A DNA stretch of 64,000 bases from Kribbella monticola (GCF_003261635.1 NZ_QFXK01000003.1:62001-126000); one strand, 5' to 3'. Positions 54,283-62,829 are shown, counted from the first letter of the stretch. Made by a program: numbers and translations. Notes: a model not told the origin generated them from the letters alone.

Positions 54283-54765
54283 TCACGGCCCTCGATACGA
54301 GCGCATACGCTCGCGCGCGCGATCGAGATCCTGCTTCTTCGTCTTTCGCTGGTTCTTGTAGAAGCAGGTGAGCCCGACGCACACGCGGCCGTCGACCGAG
54401 AACAGGATTCTGTAGTGGTTGTTCTTCTCGCGGTAGCGCAGCTCTCGGATGCCGTCGCCGAGGTCATCGAGATCCTTGTATCGCGTCGCCCCCGTCAGGA
54501 AGCGCTTGATGCGATCCGCCAGCTCACCCTGAACCTTAGGTGGTAGAGCGAAGAACTCTTCCTCAGCTCGACACCGCCGGCCATCCTGGTTTGGCCACCA
54601 AACCCAGTCGTCGTAACACATCGCCGGAGTCTGGTTGTCGCCAGCGCCCTGAGCGGGCTGCTGCTTGGACCGCTTTCCCTTACCTGCCACTGATTGATCC
54701 TCGGGACTACACGCTGGGGGCTTGCGCTTGGTTGCTGCGAGGGGCCGATCGAGAGCCTCCTCCAC
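54283..54765 (-). CDS. higB: HigB/RelE-like toxin
   Basis: A 160-residue open frame. The toxin fold occupies the last 100 residues: EEEFFALPPKVQGELADRIK, YKDLDDLGDGIRELRYREKN, HYRILFSVDGRVCVGLTCFYKN, and KTKKQDLDRARERM, the HigB pattern of ribosome-dependent mRNA interferases. The N-terminal 55 residues are low complexity; the true start may be internal, e.g. at MCYDDWVWW. First gene of the TAC operon. Confidence 0.8.
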   Translation of the reverse strand: MEEALDRPLAATKRKPPACSPEDQSVAGKGKRSKQQPAQGAGDNQTPAMCYDDWVWWPNQDGRRCRAEEEFFALPPKVQGELADRIKRFLTGATRYKDLDDLGDGIRELRYREKNNHYRILFSVDGRVCVGLTCFYKNQRKTKKQDLDRARERMRSYRGP

Positions 54766-54840
54766 CGAAGACCCGGACCAACTTTGTAGCGGCGTAGGAA
54801 CGCCGGAGCCCAGGCGGTTGGACTCCGGCGCTTTCAGCGA

Positions 54841-55014
54841 TCAGCCGCGACCGCTGCCGTTCTTCGTCGGATCGACGTTCTCCCACTGCGTCCCCTTACG
54901 AGGACCCGGCGGAAGACGGTGCCCCTTCGGCACCGTCACCTCGTTCCCTCCGCCCTTCGGCCGGTACTGGCCCGAGGTCGGAGCCGGGGTTCCCGGCGTG
55001 AGCTTCTTCGCCAC
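54841..55014 (-). CDS. Small YjzC-like protein
   Basis: A 57-residue protein from GTG 55014; GGAGGTGATT 8 bases upstream fixes this start. Pattern TSGQYRPKGGGNEVTVPKGH, then RLPPGPRKGTQWENVDPTKN, matches small YjzC-type proteins, whose function is unknown. Confidence 0.65.
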   Translation of the reverse strand: MAKKLTPGTPAPTSGQYRPKGGGNEVTVPKGHRLPPGPRKGTQWENVDPTKNGSGRG

Positions 55015-55533
55015 GTGAATCACCTCCAGTCCGGGACTGGAGACCAAGCCCGAGAGCGCTGGCGGACCGCCCACCAGTCACGTACTCTGTAGGATCTTGA
55101 AGTTGCGCTGCCAACGCGAACAAGACCCCGGCCTGGACTCAACCCCAGAGAACCGGGGTCTTTCCGCGTCCGAGGGCCACCTTACAGCATCGTCATTGGC
55201 TGTATCCGATACACGCCGCCGTCCTGTGGATAACTTTACTCTCGACCTCGACCACGCGCCGGACCCACCAGGCCCGCTTCCCGGTGAGCCCGGGAGGACA
55301 GGGCGGGACAGCGCGCCGGTCAATTGCGCTGGTCACAGCACTTTGATGTCCGATTTCAGTCACCAACACCTCAAAACAGTCACCGGGACGCGCCGCTACA
55401 GAGGTGTACTGGCGGCGATCCGCTCAGTAACGTAGAGGTAACGATCGTGCAGATGCACGTGCAGATGTACCGTGCGCGGTCGGGTGCCACATCGTCGTCC
55501 GCCCTCACGCGGAACGGAGCTTGGAGAACGTCC
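55015..55533. other. Intergenic region before small membrane protein gene
   Basis: About 520 bases without a convincing gene. GAGGTAACGATC before GTG 55448 could start a longer version of the next gene. Otherwise nothing is seen. Confidence 0.35.
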
Positions 55534-55773
55534 ATGTCCCGCAGTCGCAACCCTGTCAGCCGCAAGCGTGCGCCAATCCCGGTCCTGGTGATCGTCATCC
55601 TTCTATTGAGGACCGCCGTGTTCGTGTCGCTCGTCGGCTTGGCCGGTGTGATGCTCATACAGGGTGTAGAGCTGTCCGTAGTCGCAAGTTCGATCGCCTT
55701 GCTTGCCGCCACCGCGGCAGCAGCCGCCACGACGATCACCCGCAACACCACTCACACTGCAATCGAGCGGTGA
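55534..55773 (+). CDS. Small two-helix membrane protein
   Basis: A 79-residue protein from ATG 55534 with GGAG 8 bases upstream. Basic N-terminus (RSRNPVSRKRAP), then two hydrophobic helices (VLVIVILLLRTAVFVSLVGL and SVVASSIALLAATAAAAA). A GTG at 55448 would add 29 residues. It ends 4 bases before the XRE gene. Function unknown. Confidence 0.55.
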   Translation: MSRSRNPVSRKRAPIPVLVIVILLLRTAVFVSLVGLAGVMLIQGVELSVVASSIALLAATAAAAATTITRNTTHTAIER

Positions 55774-55777
55774 CCCA

Positions 55778-56596
55778 GTGGCCGAGACACAACCGATTGG
55801 CGATAGCCCAGGACCACGCTCGTACCTGCCGGCGTTCGCCGAGCTGCTGAAAGCTGTACGGGAGGAGTCCGGCCTGACGCTGCGGCAGTTGGGCCGGATG
55901 GTTGGATTCCACCACACGCACATGGCTCGGGTGGCGTCCGACAAGAAGATGCCCACGTGGGAGCTAGTCCGTGTCTACCTGACGGGCTGTGGAGCGGGCG
56001 GCGATGGACTCGTCGCGTGGTTTGACCTGTGGAGCACCGTCCGAGGTGCAGAGAAGCAGCTTAGAAAGGCACCACACGACCCCACGGACCAGTGGTACTG
56101 GGAGCTTGCGGAAAAGCACTGGCAGGAGGGTCTGTTGGCGATCCGCAAGCCAGACGCCCTACTGAGCCGACTTCGCCAGGTGACGACGCCAGCGGAGTTC
56201 GCCGTTGCCCTCGCTGCATTCACGTATCGAACCGGCCACGACTCCGTTCGCCGACTAGAAGGTATCGCCGGAGTCTCGAAAACGACGTGGCATGCCTGGC
56301 TTACCGGTAAACGGCGGCCGAACCCAGACCAACTCCACGACCTGCTGGCAGAACTCGAGGCAACATCTGCTGAACAGGACGAGTTTGTGGAGGCTCTACT
56401 ACGAATCACGAAGACCATCTGTGGACGTCTCCACGGACTAACGGGCAAGCGTTGTTCCCGTGGTGAGTTCCATCGGGGTCCCCATCGCAGCCCGACCGGC
56501 GTGGAGTGGCTTGAGGATGGTGTGTTGGACGGCCTGCAGGTCTCCGGCCGATGGTTCAGCAAAGGATTGACGGTGTCGACAGGACCCCACTACTAA
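55778..56596 (+). CDS. Protein with two helix-turn-helix domains
   Basis: A 272-residue protein from GTG 55778. The first XRE domain is KAVREESGLTLRQLGRMVGF, then HHTHMARVASDKKMPTW. A second HTH near residue 160 reads LEGIAGVSKTTWHAWLTGKR. The C-terminal part has Cys and His (CGRLHGLTGKRCSRGEFHRG) that may bind zinc. Likely a DNA-binding regulator, possibly of the membrane gene before it. Confidence 0.7.
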   Translation: MAETQPIGDSPGPRSYLPAFAELLKAVREESGLTLRQLGRMVGFHHTHMARVASDKKMPTWELVRVYLTGCGAGGDGLVAWFDLWSTVRGAEKQLRKAPHDPTDQWYWELAEKHWQEGLLAIRKPDALLSRLRQVTTPAEFAVALAAFTYRTGHDSVRRLEGIAGVSKTTWHAWLTGKRRPNPDQLHDLLAELEATSAEQDEFVEALLRITKTICGRLHGLTGKRCSRGEFHRGPHRSPTGVEWLEDGVLDGLQVSGRWFSKGLTVSTGPHY

Positions 56597-56702
56597 CAGT
56601 CGACACCGGCTGCGTTCACATCGTCATGTTCAGCTCGGGTCCGGGTACGTCTGCGAGGTCGCTTGCCTGACTCAGGCTGTGCCAAGGACATAGGGTCGTG
56701 AT

Positions 56703-57296
56703 GTGCGTATGCCTGAGTCATCTTCAGAAAGCCCGCAGACCGGTTCGGAGGGAGCGTGGGAGGTGCGCAGCGTCACGCCGCTCTATGACAGCAAGTGGGT
56801 GAAGCTCGCTCACGCCGACGTCGTGCTGCCGTCTGGTGAGCACAACCCACGCCACCATGTCGTGACGATGCCACCGGCAGCTATGGCAGTGCTGCTCAAC
56901 CCTGACCACACAGCTGTCTTGATGAGCTGGCGTCACCGCTTCGTCTCCGACGTCTGGAACTGGGAACTGCCCGGCGGCCTCGTCGACGAGGGCGAAGAGC
57001 CCGCCGAGACGATTGCCCGCGAACTCATCGAGGAGACCGGATATCAGGCTGGTTCCATCGAGCATCTGGTGAGCTTCGAGCCGATGATTGGCATGGTCAC
57101 CTCACCGCACCACGTCTACCTGGCGACAGATGCACAACACGTCGGTGACCCAACCGAACTCAACGAAGGCCGCTTTCAGTGGGTGCTACTCGCGCAGATC
57201 CCAGCCTTGGTCGCCAAAGGTGACATCCGCAACTCCGGCACCCTGGTCGGCCTGCTGCACTATCTAGCCTTGAACGGCGGCCCGGAGAGCGCGTAG
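56703..57296 (+). CDS. Nudix hydrolase (ADP-ribose pyrophosphatase-like)
   Basis: A 197-residue protein. The Nudix box is complete: GGLVDEGEEPAETIARELIE followed by ETGY. VRSVTPLYDSKWVKLAHAD and PRHHVVTMPPAAMAVLL are typical of the ADP-ribose/NUDT5-like branch. It cleaves nucleoside diphosphate-linked compounds. Start GTG 56703 or ATG 56709. It overlaps the convergent regulator by 33 bases. Confidence 0.85.
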   Translation: MRMPESSSESPQTGSEGAWEVRSVTPLYDSKWVKLAHADVVLPSGEHNPRHHVVTMPPAAMAVLLNPDHTAVLMSWRHRFVSDVWNWELPGGLVDEGEEPAETIARELIEETGYQAGSIEHLVSFEPMIGMVTSPHHVYLATDAQHVGDPTELNEGRFQWVLLAQIPALVAKGDIRNSGTLVGLLHYLALNGGPESA

Positions 57297-58397
57297 CCGG
57301 TTCTGCTGGCGACGTGAGCCGTACTGGTCAGCCATGCTGGTGGCTGTCCGAAGGTGCTCCGCTGCCTCCGTGGCCTGCCCAGCAACTTGGTAGGCGTGGG
57401 CCAGGTCGACATGGAGGCCAGTAGCCGCTCGCACTGAATCGCCGGCGTTGGCAAGGGCAGCGGTCAGATCCTGGATTGCCTCGGGTCGGCCGAGCCGCGC
57501 GAAGCAGTGCCCACGCCAGCGCGCCAGGTGCCCCTCATCGAGCATCAGGAAAGGCAGCTCAGTCGCACCGTCGCCATCGAGTCGAGATTGTGCCCAGTCG
57601 AGCTGGCGTTCGGCGTGCCCGCGATCCCCAGTTGCTGCAGCGGCTTCGGCCTCAGCGGCTGCCAGCCAGCTCAGCAGCAGCCGTGGCGCTTTCGTGCCGA
57701 GTTCGGCTCGGGCTGACTGGATGAGGTTGAGCGCGAGGTGATTCTGGTGTGCGTCAAGCAAGACGTTGGCGCTCTGCGCCGTGACATGCGCCCAAACCAC
57801 AGCATTGGCCGATTCACGGCCAGCGGTACGCGCAGTCTCATGGAGCTGCCAGGCTCGGCGCGTCTCCCCCTGATCAAGCGCCTGCCATCCGGCCAGGCCG
57901 GCGGCAGCTGCCAATGCAGCTGCTAGCTCCGCCCGCTGACCACCCACCCCGCGATCAAGTACCTCTTGCATCTGCCGAACATGGAGCTCAGTTTGCTGAG
58001 CCAGCGCAGTCGTGCCGAGCCGACGATCAAGCAAACGCAGACTTTGCGTCTGCGACTCGAACAACGCCACCAGCTCTCCGTCGATGTGGGGCGAGGTGTC
58101 CGTCTGCCGGAGCGTCGCGACGCGCTCGGTTCCGTCGTCAGGCACAAAGCCGAGCGCCTCATACGGCGTTCGGTAGATCGCTGCGAACGCCCGCCGGTAG
58201 GCCTCGACCCCGACCGCTCGCTCACCGCTCTCCCAGTAGGCGAACATTCGCTTCAGCGACGCACCAGTCGGTGAGTGTTCTCCCAGGTCATGCACCGCCG
58301 CCGCAAACCGGCGCATCGCCTCAGCTTGTGTCAGGGCAGCGTTGAGACGAGCTTGACGCAGTGGTGCGTCCACCTCCACTGCCTCGTCCCCCGTCAC
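57264..58397 (-). CDS. XRE regulator with TPR-like domain (paralogue A)
   Basis: A 377-residue protein. The N-terminal HTH is RLNAALTQAEAMRRFAAAVH, then SPTGASLKRMFAYWESGERA, a form seen in Streptomyces-type regulators. The remaining 270 residues are Ala/Leu-rich TPR-like helices (GWQALDQGETRRAWQLHETA). It closely resembles the protein at 58868-60124, so the two are paralogues flanking an acetyltransferase gene. Confidence 0.8.
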   Translation of the reverse strand: MTGDEAVEVDAPLRQARLNAALTQAEAMRRFAAAVHDLGEHSPTGASLKRMFAYWESGERAVGVEAYRRAFAAIYRTPYEALGFVPDDGTERVATLRQTDTSPHIDGELVALFESQTQSLRLLDRRLGTTALAQQTELHVRQMQEVLDRGVGGQRAELAAALAAAAGLAGWQALDQGETRRAWQLHETARTAGRESANAVVWAHVTAQSANVLLDAHQNHLALNLIQSARAELGTKAPRLLLSWLAAAEAEAAAATGDRGHAERQLDWAQSRLDGDGATELPFLMLDEGHLARWRGHCFARLGRPEAIQDLTAALANAGDSVRAATGLHVDLAHAYQVAGQATEAAEHLRTATSMADQYGSRRQQNRLRALRAAVQG

Positions 58398-58415
58398 GTG
58401 ATCCCTCCAGACGTC

Positions 58416-58871
58416 CTATTGCTCGAGCCGGTAGAAGATCTTCCCGTCCTTCGGCTCGACGCCAAAGGTCTTGTAGAACGCCTGCGCGCCCGGGTTGTCG
58501 CGATCAGTCGTCCATTCGACGCGACTGCAGTCGTGCTGTCGGGCCACGCCGAAAAGCGCTTCCATCAGGGAACGTCCGACACCGCGCCGCTGCTGCCCCT
58601 CCGAGACATAGAGCTCCTTGAGGTACAGCGACCTCGTCAGGCCGGCGGCCGGCCAGAGGAACGAGTATGCGGCGAAGCCAACCGCGGTGTCCTCCTCGAC
58701 GGCGAGCAGCGCCGTTGCGGCTGGTGTGTCGCCGAACAGCGCATCGCGAAGCTGCCGACGGCGTAACTCAACTGACTCGAAGTCGGTCGAGCCGTAGAAG
58801 CGGTCCATCTCCTCAGTTAGCTGCAACAGCTGTTCAACGTCGGCGGCTGTGGCTAGGCGGACCGCAATCAC
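58416..58871 (-). CDS. GNAT N-acetyltransferase
   Basis: A 151-residue GNAT protein: VRLATAADVEQLLQLTEEMD, the acetyl-CoA motif YVSEGQQRRGVGRSLMEALF, and NPGAQAFYKTFGVEP near the end. It overlaps the upstream regulator by 4 bases and precedes the other regulator by 18, so all three probably form one operon. Substrate unknown. Confidence 0.85.
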   Translation of the reverse strand: MIAVRLATAADVEQLLQLTEEMDRFYGSTDFESVELRRRQLRDALFGDTPAATALLAVEEDTAVGFAAYSFLWPAAGLTRSLYLKELYVSEGQQRRGVGRSLMEALFGVARQHDCSRVEWTTDRDNPGAQAFYKTFGVEPKDGKIFYRLEQ

Positions 58872-60124
58872 TGATGGTCTTCCTCTCGGGTTGGTCGAAC
58901 AAGATCGTGCAGCTCGCGCACGACGGGTAAGTGCCGCTGCTTGGCGGTCATCTCACCAATGACTTCGCGAGCGCGCCCGTCAATAATGCCGCGTCGCTGC
59001 TCGTCGTCGAGCCCTAGGAGCGTGCCAGCGATTTCCTGGGCAGATGCCGTTATATCGCCGCCAGCGACGAAGCAGGCCGCGCGATCGAGGCGCGTCATCG
59101 CACGGTCGGTGTAATCGCCAGGGGCGCAGAGGGTGAGGGCTCGTTCCTGCGCTGCGAACGCAGCGGGCAGCTCGCGCAGTCTCGTATAGGCGCTGCCAGC
59201 GTGGAAGGCAAGTTGGGCTTCGTTGTAGCCAAATGCCGATGGCACCAACGCTTCGCCGCTCAGGTGCGAGACGAACTCTTCGGCCCGTCCAAGTGCACTC
59301 CTGGTGGCCTGCTTATCTCCGATGACTGCATAAGCACGCGCTTCCAGTGCCGCGGCCAGCGGTGCGCCGACCCCACCAGGACCGCTGGAGGCCTCCTGTG
59401 CTTGCGTGGCAACCGTTATCGCCTCCGACAGGTCGTTGCTGTAGAAGTGACCGTAGGCTTCCTGGGCGAGCATCCACGATTGTGTCGACGGATCGCCAGC
59501 TTCCGCGGAGGCCACTCGAGCGGTTCGCGCCCAGCGGCGGAATGCTGTGCGGTTGTCTAGTTTGACGAGGGTCAGCAGCATCAGGCCGGACATCTGTGCT
59601 CCTACCCGTACAAGCCGGCGCCTGCCGATCGCCGATCGGGTCCCCGTCAGCGTGGTCTGCAACTGGCCCAGGTCGTCGCTCAGGTCGGCGAGCAGTAGCG
59701 CTGCGGGCCGATCACGCGTGGCGCGACCGTAGCGCTCAACAAGCTGCTCCCAGTCGTCGACCACCAACTCGCTCGACGTGTTAACCCTCAGCGCGCGATC
59801 CAGGTCGCGTCGGAGGGCTTCTAGGTCAGACGGTACTGACCGCTCTGCCACGTCTGACGACGCCGTCTCGAATCCCAGAACCTCGGCCGACTGACCATAG
59901 ATCGCGACGAACGCCCGGCGATAGACGGGCACGCTGACGGACCGTTGCCCGCTTTCCCAGTAGGCGAACATCCGTTTCAGGGAAGCACCGGTTGGGCTCT
60001 GTTCGCCCTGTTCGAGCACCGCCGCCTCGAAGCGTCGCATGGCCGCAGCCTGGGTCCATCCCCGCTGACGACGAGCACGCACGAGAGGTGACTCATGTCC
60101 GAGCCCGTCACCTTGCGGAGTCAC
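58868..60124 (-). CDS. XRE regulator with TPR-like domain (paralogue B)
   Basis: A 418-residue paralogue of the protein at 57264: RARRQRGWTQAAAMRRFEAA, then SPTGASLKRMFAYWESGQRS, with long TPR-like helices. The shared SPTGASLKRMFAYWESG block is identical. First gene of the regulator-acetyltransferase-regulator operon. Confidence 0.8.
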   Translation of the reverse strand: MTPQGDGLGHESPLVRARRQRGWTQAAAMRRFEAAVLEQGEQSPTGASLKRMFAYWESGQRSVSVPVYRRAFVAIYGQSAEVLGFETASSDVAERSVPSDLEALRRDLDRALRVNTSSELVVDDWEQLVERYGRATRDRPAALLLADLSDDLGQLQTTLTGTRSAIGRRRLVRVGAQMSGLMLLTLVKLDNRTAFRRWARTARVASAEAGDPSTQSWMLAQEAYGHFYSNDLSEAITVATQAQEASSGPGGVGAPLAAALEARAYAVIGDKQATRSALGRAEEFVSHLSGEALVPSAFGYNEAQLAFHAGSAYTRLRELPAAFAAQERALTLCAPGDYTDRAMTRLDRAACFVAGGDITASAQEIAGTLLGLDDEQRRGIIDGRAREVIGEMTAKQRHLPVVRELHDLVRPTREEDHQ

Positions 60125-60236
60125 CTCTAGTCACCTCCCGTCACCTTCTGTACCGGTGTTGCTCTCGGTCAGCCTAAGTGGTGTGCCAAACAAAGTCGCC
60201 CGAAAGGCGCAGATCAGCAGAGGGGGAGGCAACGAA

Positions 60237-60317
60237 ATGACCGCTCTCTTCATCCTCGTCGCTGTCCTCTACGTCGTCATTCTCCGGGATATCGCTCGGG
60301 AGGTGCGCGGCGAATGA
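60237..60317 (+). CDS. 26-residue membrane peptide
   Basis: ATG 60237 follows GGGGGAGG by 7 bases. MTALFILVAVLYVVILRDIA is one hydrophobic helix, ending in REVRGE. Its TGA overlaps the next ATG (ATGA). Too short to classify, but the ribosome site and overlap support translation. Confidence 0.55.
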   Translation: MTALFILVAVLYVVILRDIAREVRGE

Positions 60318-60502
60318 CCACGCTCACGGAGATGCCTCTGCCAACCGACCGCTGCGTCCGCGTCTGGTTCGGTGAACACGTCATCGCGGAATACACCGAT
60401 GAGCCAGAGGCCGCTCTGAGGTACCAGGCGGCGATGACCCGGCGCTTCGCCAGCCTCCGCGTGACTATCGAGCCGACGGTGCGAGATGTTGACGCGACAT
60501 GA
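60314..60502 (+). CDS. 62-residue hypothetical protein
   Basis: Overlaps genes on both sides as ATGA. Sequence CVRVWFGEHVIAEYTDEPEA, then LRYQAAMTRRFASLRVTIEP; a small alpha/beta protein. Similar short proteins occur in actinobacterial chains of micro-genes; function unknown. Confidence 0.6.
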   Translation: MTTLTEMPLPTDRCVRVWFGEHVIAEYTDEPEAALRYQAAMTRRFASLRVTIEPTVRDVDAT

Positions 60503-60582
60503 ACGTCCGGCGCCTGCGTTCCTGGTGCGCCCGGTGCTGGCAGCGGCTCAACGACGCCTTCCGACGGTGGCGGGACGAGTGA
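60499..60582 (+). CDS. 27-residue Arg/Trp-rich peptide
   Basis: ATG 60499 overlaps the previous stop (ATGA), and the stop overlaps the next GTG (GTGA). MNVRRLRSWCARCWQRLNDA plus FRRWRDE has a CxxC pair and an amphipathic pattern. Translation is supported only by the overlaps. Confidence 0.4.
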   Translation: MNVRRLRSWCARCWQRLNDAFRRWRDE

Positions 60583-60914
60583 GTCCACATGACGAGGACT
60601 TCACTCGCCCGCTCCTCCTCGGATATGTCCGACGCGATCTGCTCGTCACTGACGGACAGGTCGGCGAGCTGGAACGCCAGATGACGAAGTTCGCTCAGAA
60701 GGAAGGTTTCTCGATGGGATTCACCTACGTCGAGAAGCCGGGAACGCAACCGGCAGCGTTTGAAGCCCTATTCGAATCAGTCAAGCGCTACGAGGTAACC
60801 GCGGTGGTGCTGCCGAGCCTGCTGCACTTCGCCGTGCTCGGAGCGTCGCACGACATTCGGGACAGCTTCGAGCGAGCGACTGGCGCTCGTGTTCTTGTTC
60901 TGGATTCCCCATGA
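60579..60914 (+). CDS. Small resolvase-fold protein without catalytic serine
   Basis: A 111-residue protein from GTG 60579, coupled by GTGA overlap. LLGYVRRDLLVTDGQVGELE, EGFSMGFTYVEKPGTQPAAF and RYEVTAVVLPSLLHFAVLG follow the N-terminal fold of serine resolvases, but the catalytic Ser after the Y-x-R element is absent (Asp-Leu instead) and there is no DNA-binding domain. Probably a regulatory relative, not a recombinase. Confidence 0.6.
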   Translation: MSPHDEDFTRPLLLGYVRRDLLVTDGQVGELERQMTKFAQKEGFSMGFTYVEKPGTQPAAFEALFESVKRYEVTAVVLPSLLHFAVLGASHDIRDSFERATGARVLVLDSP

Positions 60915-60961
60915 TCTGGCGGAACCGGTGCCACTCCTCACCTCTCACAAGGGGGCGGCAC

Positions 60962-61276
60962 ATGCTCACCGCCCTGGTGCCGGTTCCGCCTGCTAGTCGT
61001 CCCTGTCTGAGTTGCCCCGAGCCCCTGTATCCCCTGACGGCTCAGGCAGGGACTCCAAACCGGCTGGGTGCGTACTGGATCCGCCTTGCGTACGCCAGCC
61101 GTTCCACCTCCAAGGCTCAGGACGGAGACCTTGGGGAAGCCCCGCCGTCCCTCGTTATCTATCAGCGGCCGACGAGGGACGGCGCGTGGGCTCGTTCACT
61201 AACCGCTCCGAGAAGTGAGGCAACCCGATATGTCCCAAGTCGAACAGATGAAGATGCAGCTCCACGGCCTCGCTGA
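60962..61276 (+). CDS. Possible small protein, weak
   Basis: Up to 104 residues from ATG 60962 (GGGGGCGG upstream): PASRPCLSCPEPLYPLTAQA, then LGAYWIRLAYASRSTSKAQD. The last part overlaps the next gene by 47 bases, so the end is doubtful. No family recognised. Confidence 0.3.
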   Translation: MLTALVPVPPASRPCLSCPEPLYPLTAQAGTPNRLGAYWIRLAYASRSTSKAQDGDLGEAPPSLVIYQRPTRDGAWARSLTAPRSEATRYVPSRTDEDAAPRPR

Positions 61277-61490
61277 CCAGTCGCGCCAAGGTGCCGCGAG
61301 TCTTGCCGGGTTCAAGCAGCGCTTCGAGCAGTCCTCTCAGCAGGTACAAGCCCTGATCCGTGGATCGGCCACAGGCGCGGATCGCGACATATCCGCGGTG
61401 CTCGAGGCGGCCGGAAAGTCGGTTGAGCAGGCCGTTCAGGCACTTCAGATTGCCGAGTCCGGTTGCCGTAGCTACGCCGACCAGATCTAG
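61230..61490 (+). CDS. Helical WXG100-like small protein
   Basis: An 86-residue all-helical protein, MSQVEQMKMQLHGLADQSRQ ... SQQVQALIRGSATGADRDIS, lacking a clear W-x-G turn. Similar length and position to WXG-like partners that precede polymorphic toxins secreted by type VII systems. Next gene is the toxin. Role as an export partner is inferred. Confidence 0.55.
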   Translation: MSQVEQMKMQLHGLADQSRQGAASLAGFKQRFEQSSQQVQALIRGSATGADRDISAVLEAAGKSVEQAVQALQIAESGCRSYADQI

Positions 61491-61508
61491 CCGGATCAGG
61501 CGGCAAAC

Positions 61509-62371
61509 GTGCCCTCGGAGTTGCAACGGGTCGCCAAGCAACTGCTGGCGACCCTCGACGAGATTCCACGGGTGGTGGCGTACTTACACGACCGAGCTGG
61601 CAAGTACCGAGAGTCGGCTGGGTGGATCGGCAGTATGAGCAACAATCCGAGCGCCCGTCTGGCCGCCATGCAGCTGGACGAGGCTGCACGGGGCTGCGAG
61701 GAAGCTGCCCACTATCTGTCCTAGCACCCCCGAAAGCACGTGGTTGGGTGGAGCAGATGGTCAGCGGCGTGCGCACAGCGGAACCCGCCGGAGGTTCGAT
61801 CACCCCGGGACCAACTGGCCCAGGCGGAAGCCCACCAGCCGCGGAACGCCGACAGAACGAGGACAACGACAAGCCGGAAGCCAATAAGTCCGGGAAGCCC
61901 GCGGGGGCTGGGGATGACGACAGCCCAGAGGATGCCGCGCCACGAGGGCGACGGATCACGGACGAAGACGGATACCGATTACAGCAGGAGCTGCCCGACC
62001 GGGAGCTATCCCGTCTATCGCGTCCGAAAACACGCGGCACCTGGGTTGACGAAAACGGCGACAAGGAAGATCTGGTCAGCGGCCAACATGACGAGTGGTT
62101 CCAGAAGGTAACGGATTTTCTGAGAGAGCGCGGTATTCCACCACGTGATGATGCTGGCATCATGTCCCCGTCACACGTCGAGACAAAATTCGCAATGCGA
62201 ATGCGCCTGCGGGGATTGCAACACGAAACCATTATGGTCAACAAATTGCCCTGTAAGGGTCAGTTTGGTTGTGAGGAACTGCTACGGGATATCCTGCCGC
62301 CAGGATCGACACTGACGGTGTTTGGGCCGAAGGGCTTCAAAGAGACCTACCCACTGCCGACCGACGAGTGA
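61509..62371 (+). CDS. DddA-like (SCP1.201-type) deaminase toxin with an apparent one-base frameshift
   Basis: The N-terminal piece (GTG 61509) is helical, PRVVAYLHDRAGKYRESAGW ... ARGCEEAAHYLS, and stops at 61724. Coding continues one base out of phase with APPKARGWVEQMVSGVRTAE, a Pro/Gly/Asp-rich linker, and the toxin domain: SPSHVETKFAMRMR (His-x-Glu of the zinc site), MVNKLPCKGQFGCEELLRD (PCxxxxGC), LPPGSTLTVFGP. These are SCP1.201-like deaminase hallmarks, like DddA, which deaminates cytosine in DNA. Restoring one C at 61720 (TCCTAG) would give about 287 residues. As it stands the C-terminal part has only weak internal starts (GTG 61748). Confidence 0.75.
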
Positions 62372-62382
62372 ACGGAACTGAC

Positions 62383-62829
62383 ATGAGTGACGTTGTTGTG
62401 AGCGCCTACTACACCCACGATCACGACAAGGGCGTCATCCTGCGAACCGCAGACGACGCGGACGCTTTGGTGGACGCTCTGCTCCAGCAGCCGTTCGACA
62501 ACTCGGTGGCAGCGCTTTACGCCGATACCCGCCCGAAGTCGGCATCCGGCTATCCGGATCACGAGCTGCGCATCGCGATCGACGCTGAGGCAAAGGTCGG
62601 TGGCATCCGCTACACAGGCGGTGACAGTGAGGCGACAGCGTACGTCGCGGGTGCTACGAGTGAGCGCGAAGAGATGTTCTACCTCTACATGACCCACGAT
62701 GAGGGCTGGCCGAAGGACTCGGTAGTCAGCATCGAGCAGGTTCGTCAGGCGGTGCGAGAGTTTGTGGAGGGTAACGGCTCACGGCCAGGGTCGTTCGACT
62801 GGAAAGAGTGGCCCGAAGGCGTCCGCTGA
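62383..62829 (+). CDS. Imm1-family immunity protein
   Basis: A 148-residue protein. VVVSAYYTHDHDKGVILRTA, then DALVDALLQQPFDNS, ELRIAIDAEAKVGGIRYTGG and a C-terminal VREFVEGNGSRPGSFDWKEW fit Imm1, the family most often paired with SCP1.201-like deaminases. It follows the toxin by 12 bases; a GTG at 62368 overlapping the toxin stop is an alternative start. Confidence 0.8.
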   Translation: MSDVVVSAYYTHDHDKGVILRTADDADALVDALLQQPFDNSVAALYADTRPKSASGYPDHELRIAIDAEAKVGGIRYTGGDSEATAYVAGATSEREEMFYLYMTHDEGWPKDSVVSIEQVRQAVREFVEGNGSRPGSFDWKEWPEGVR

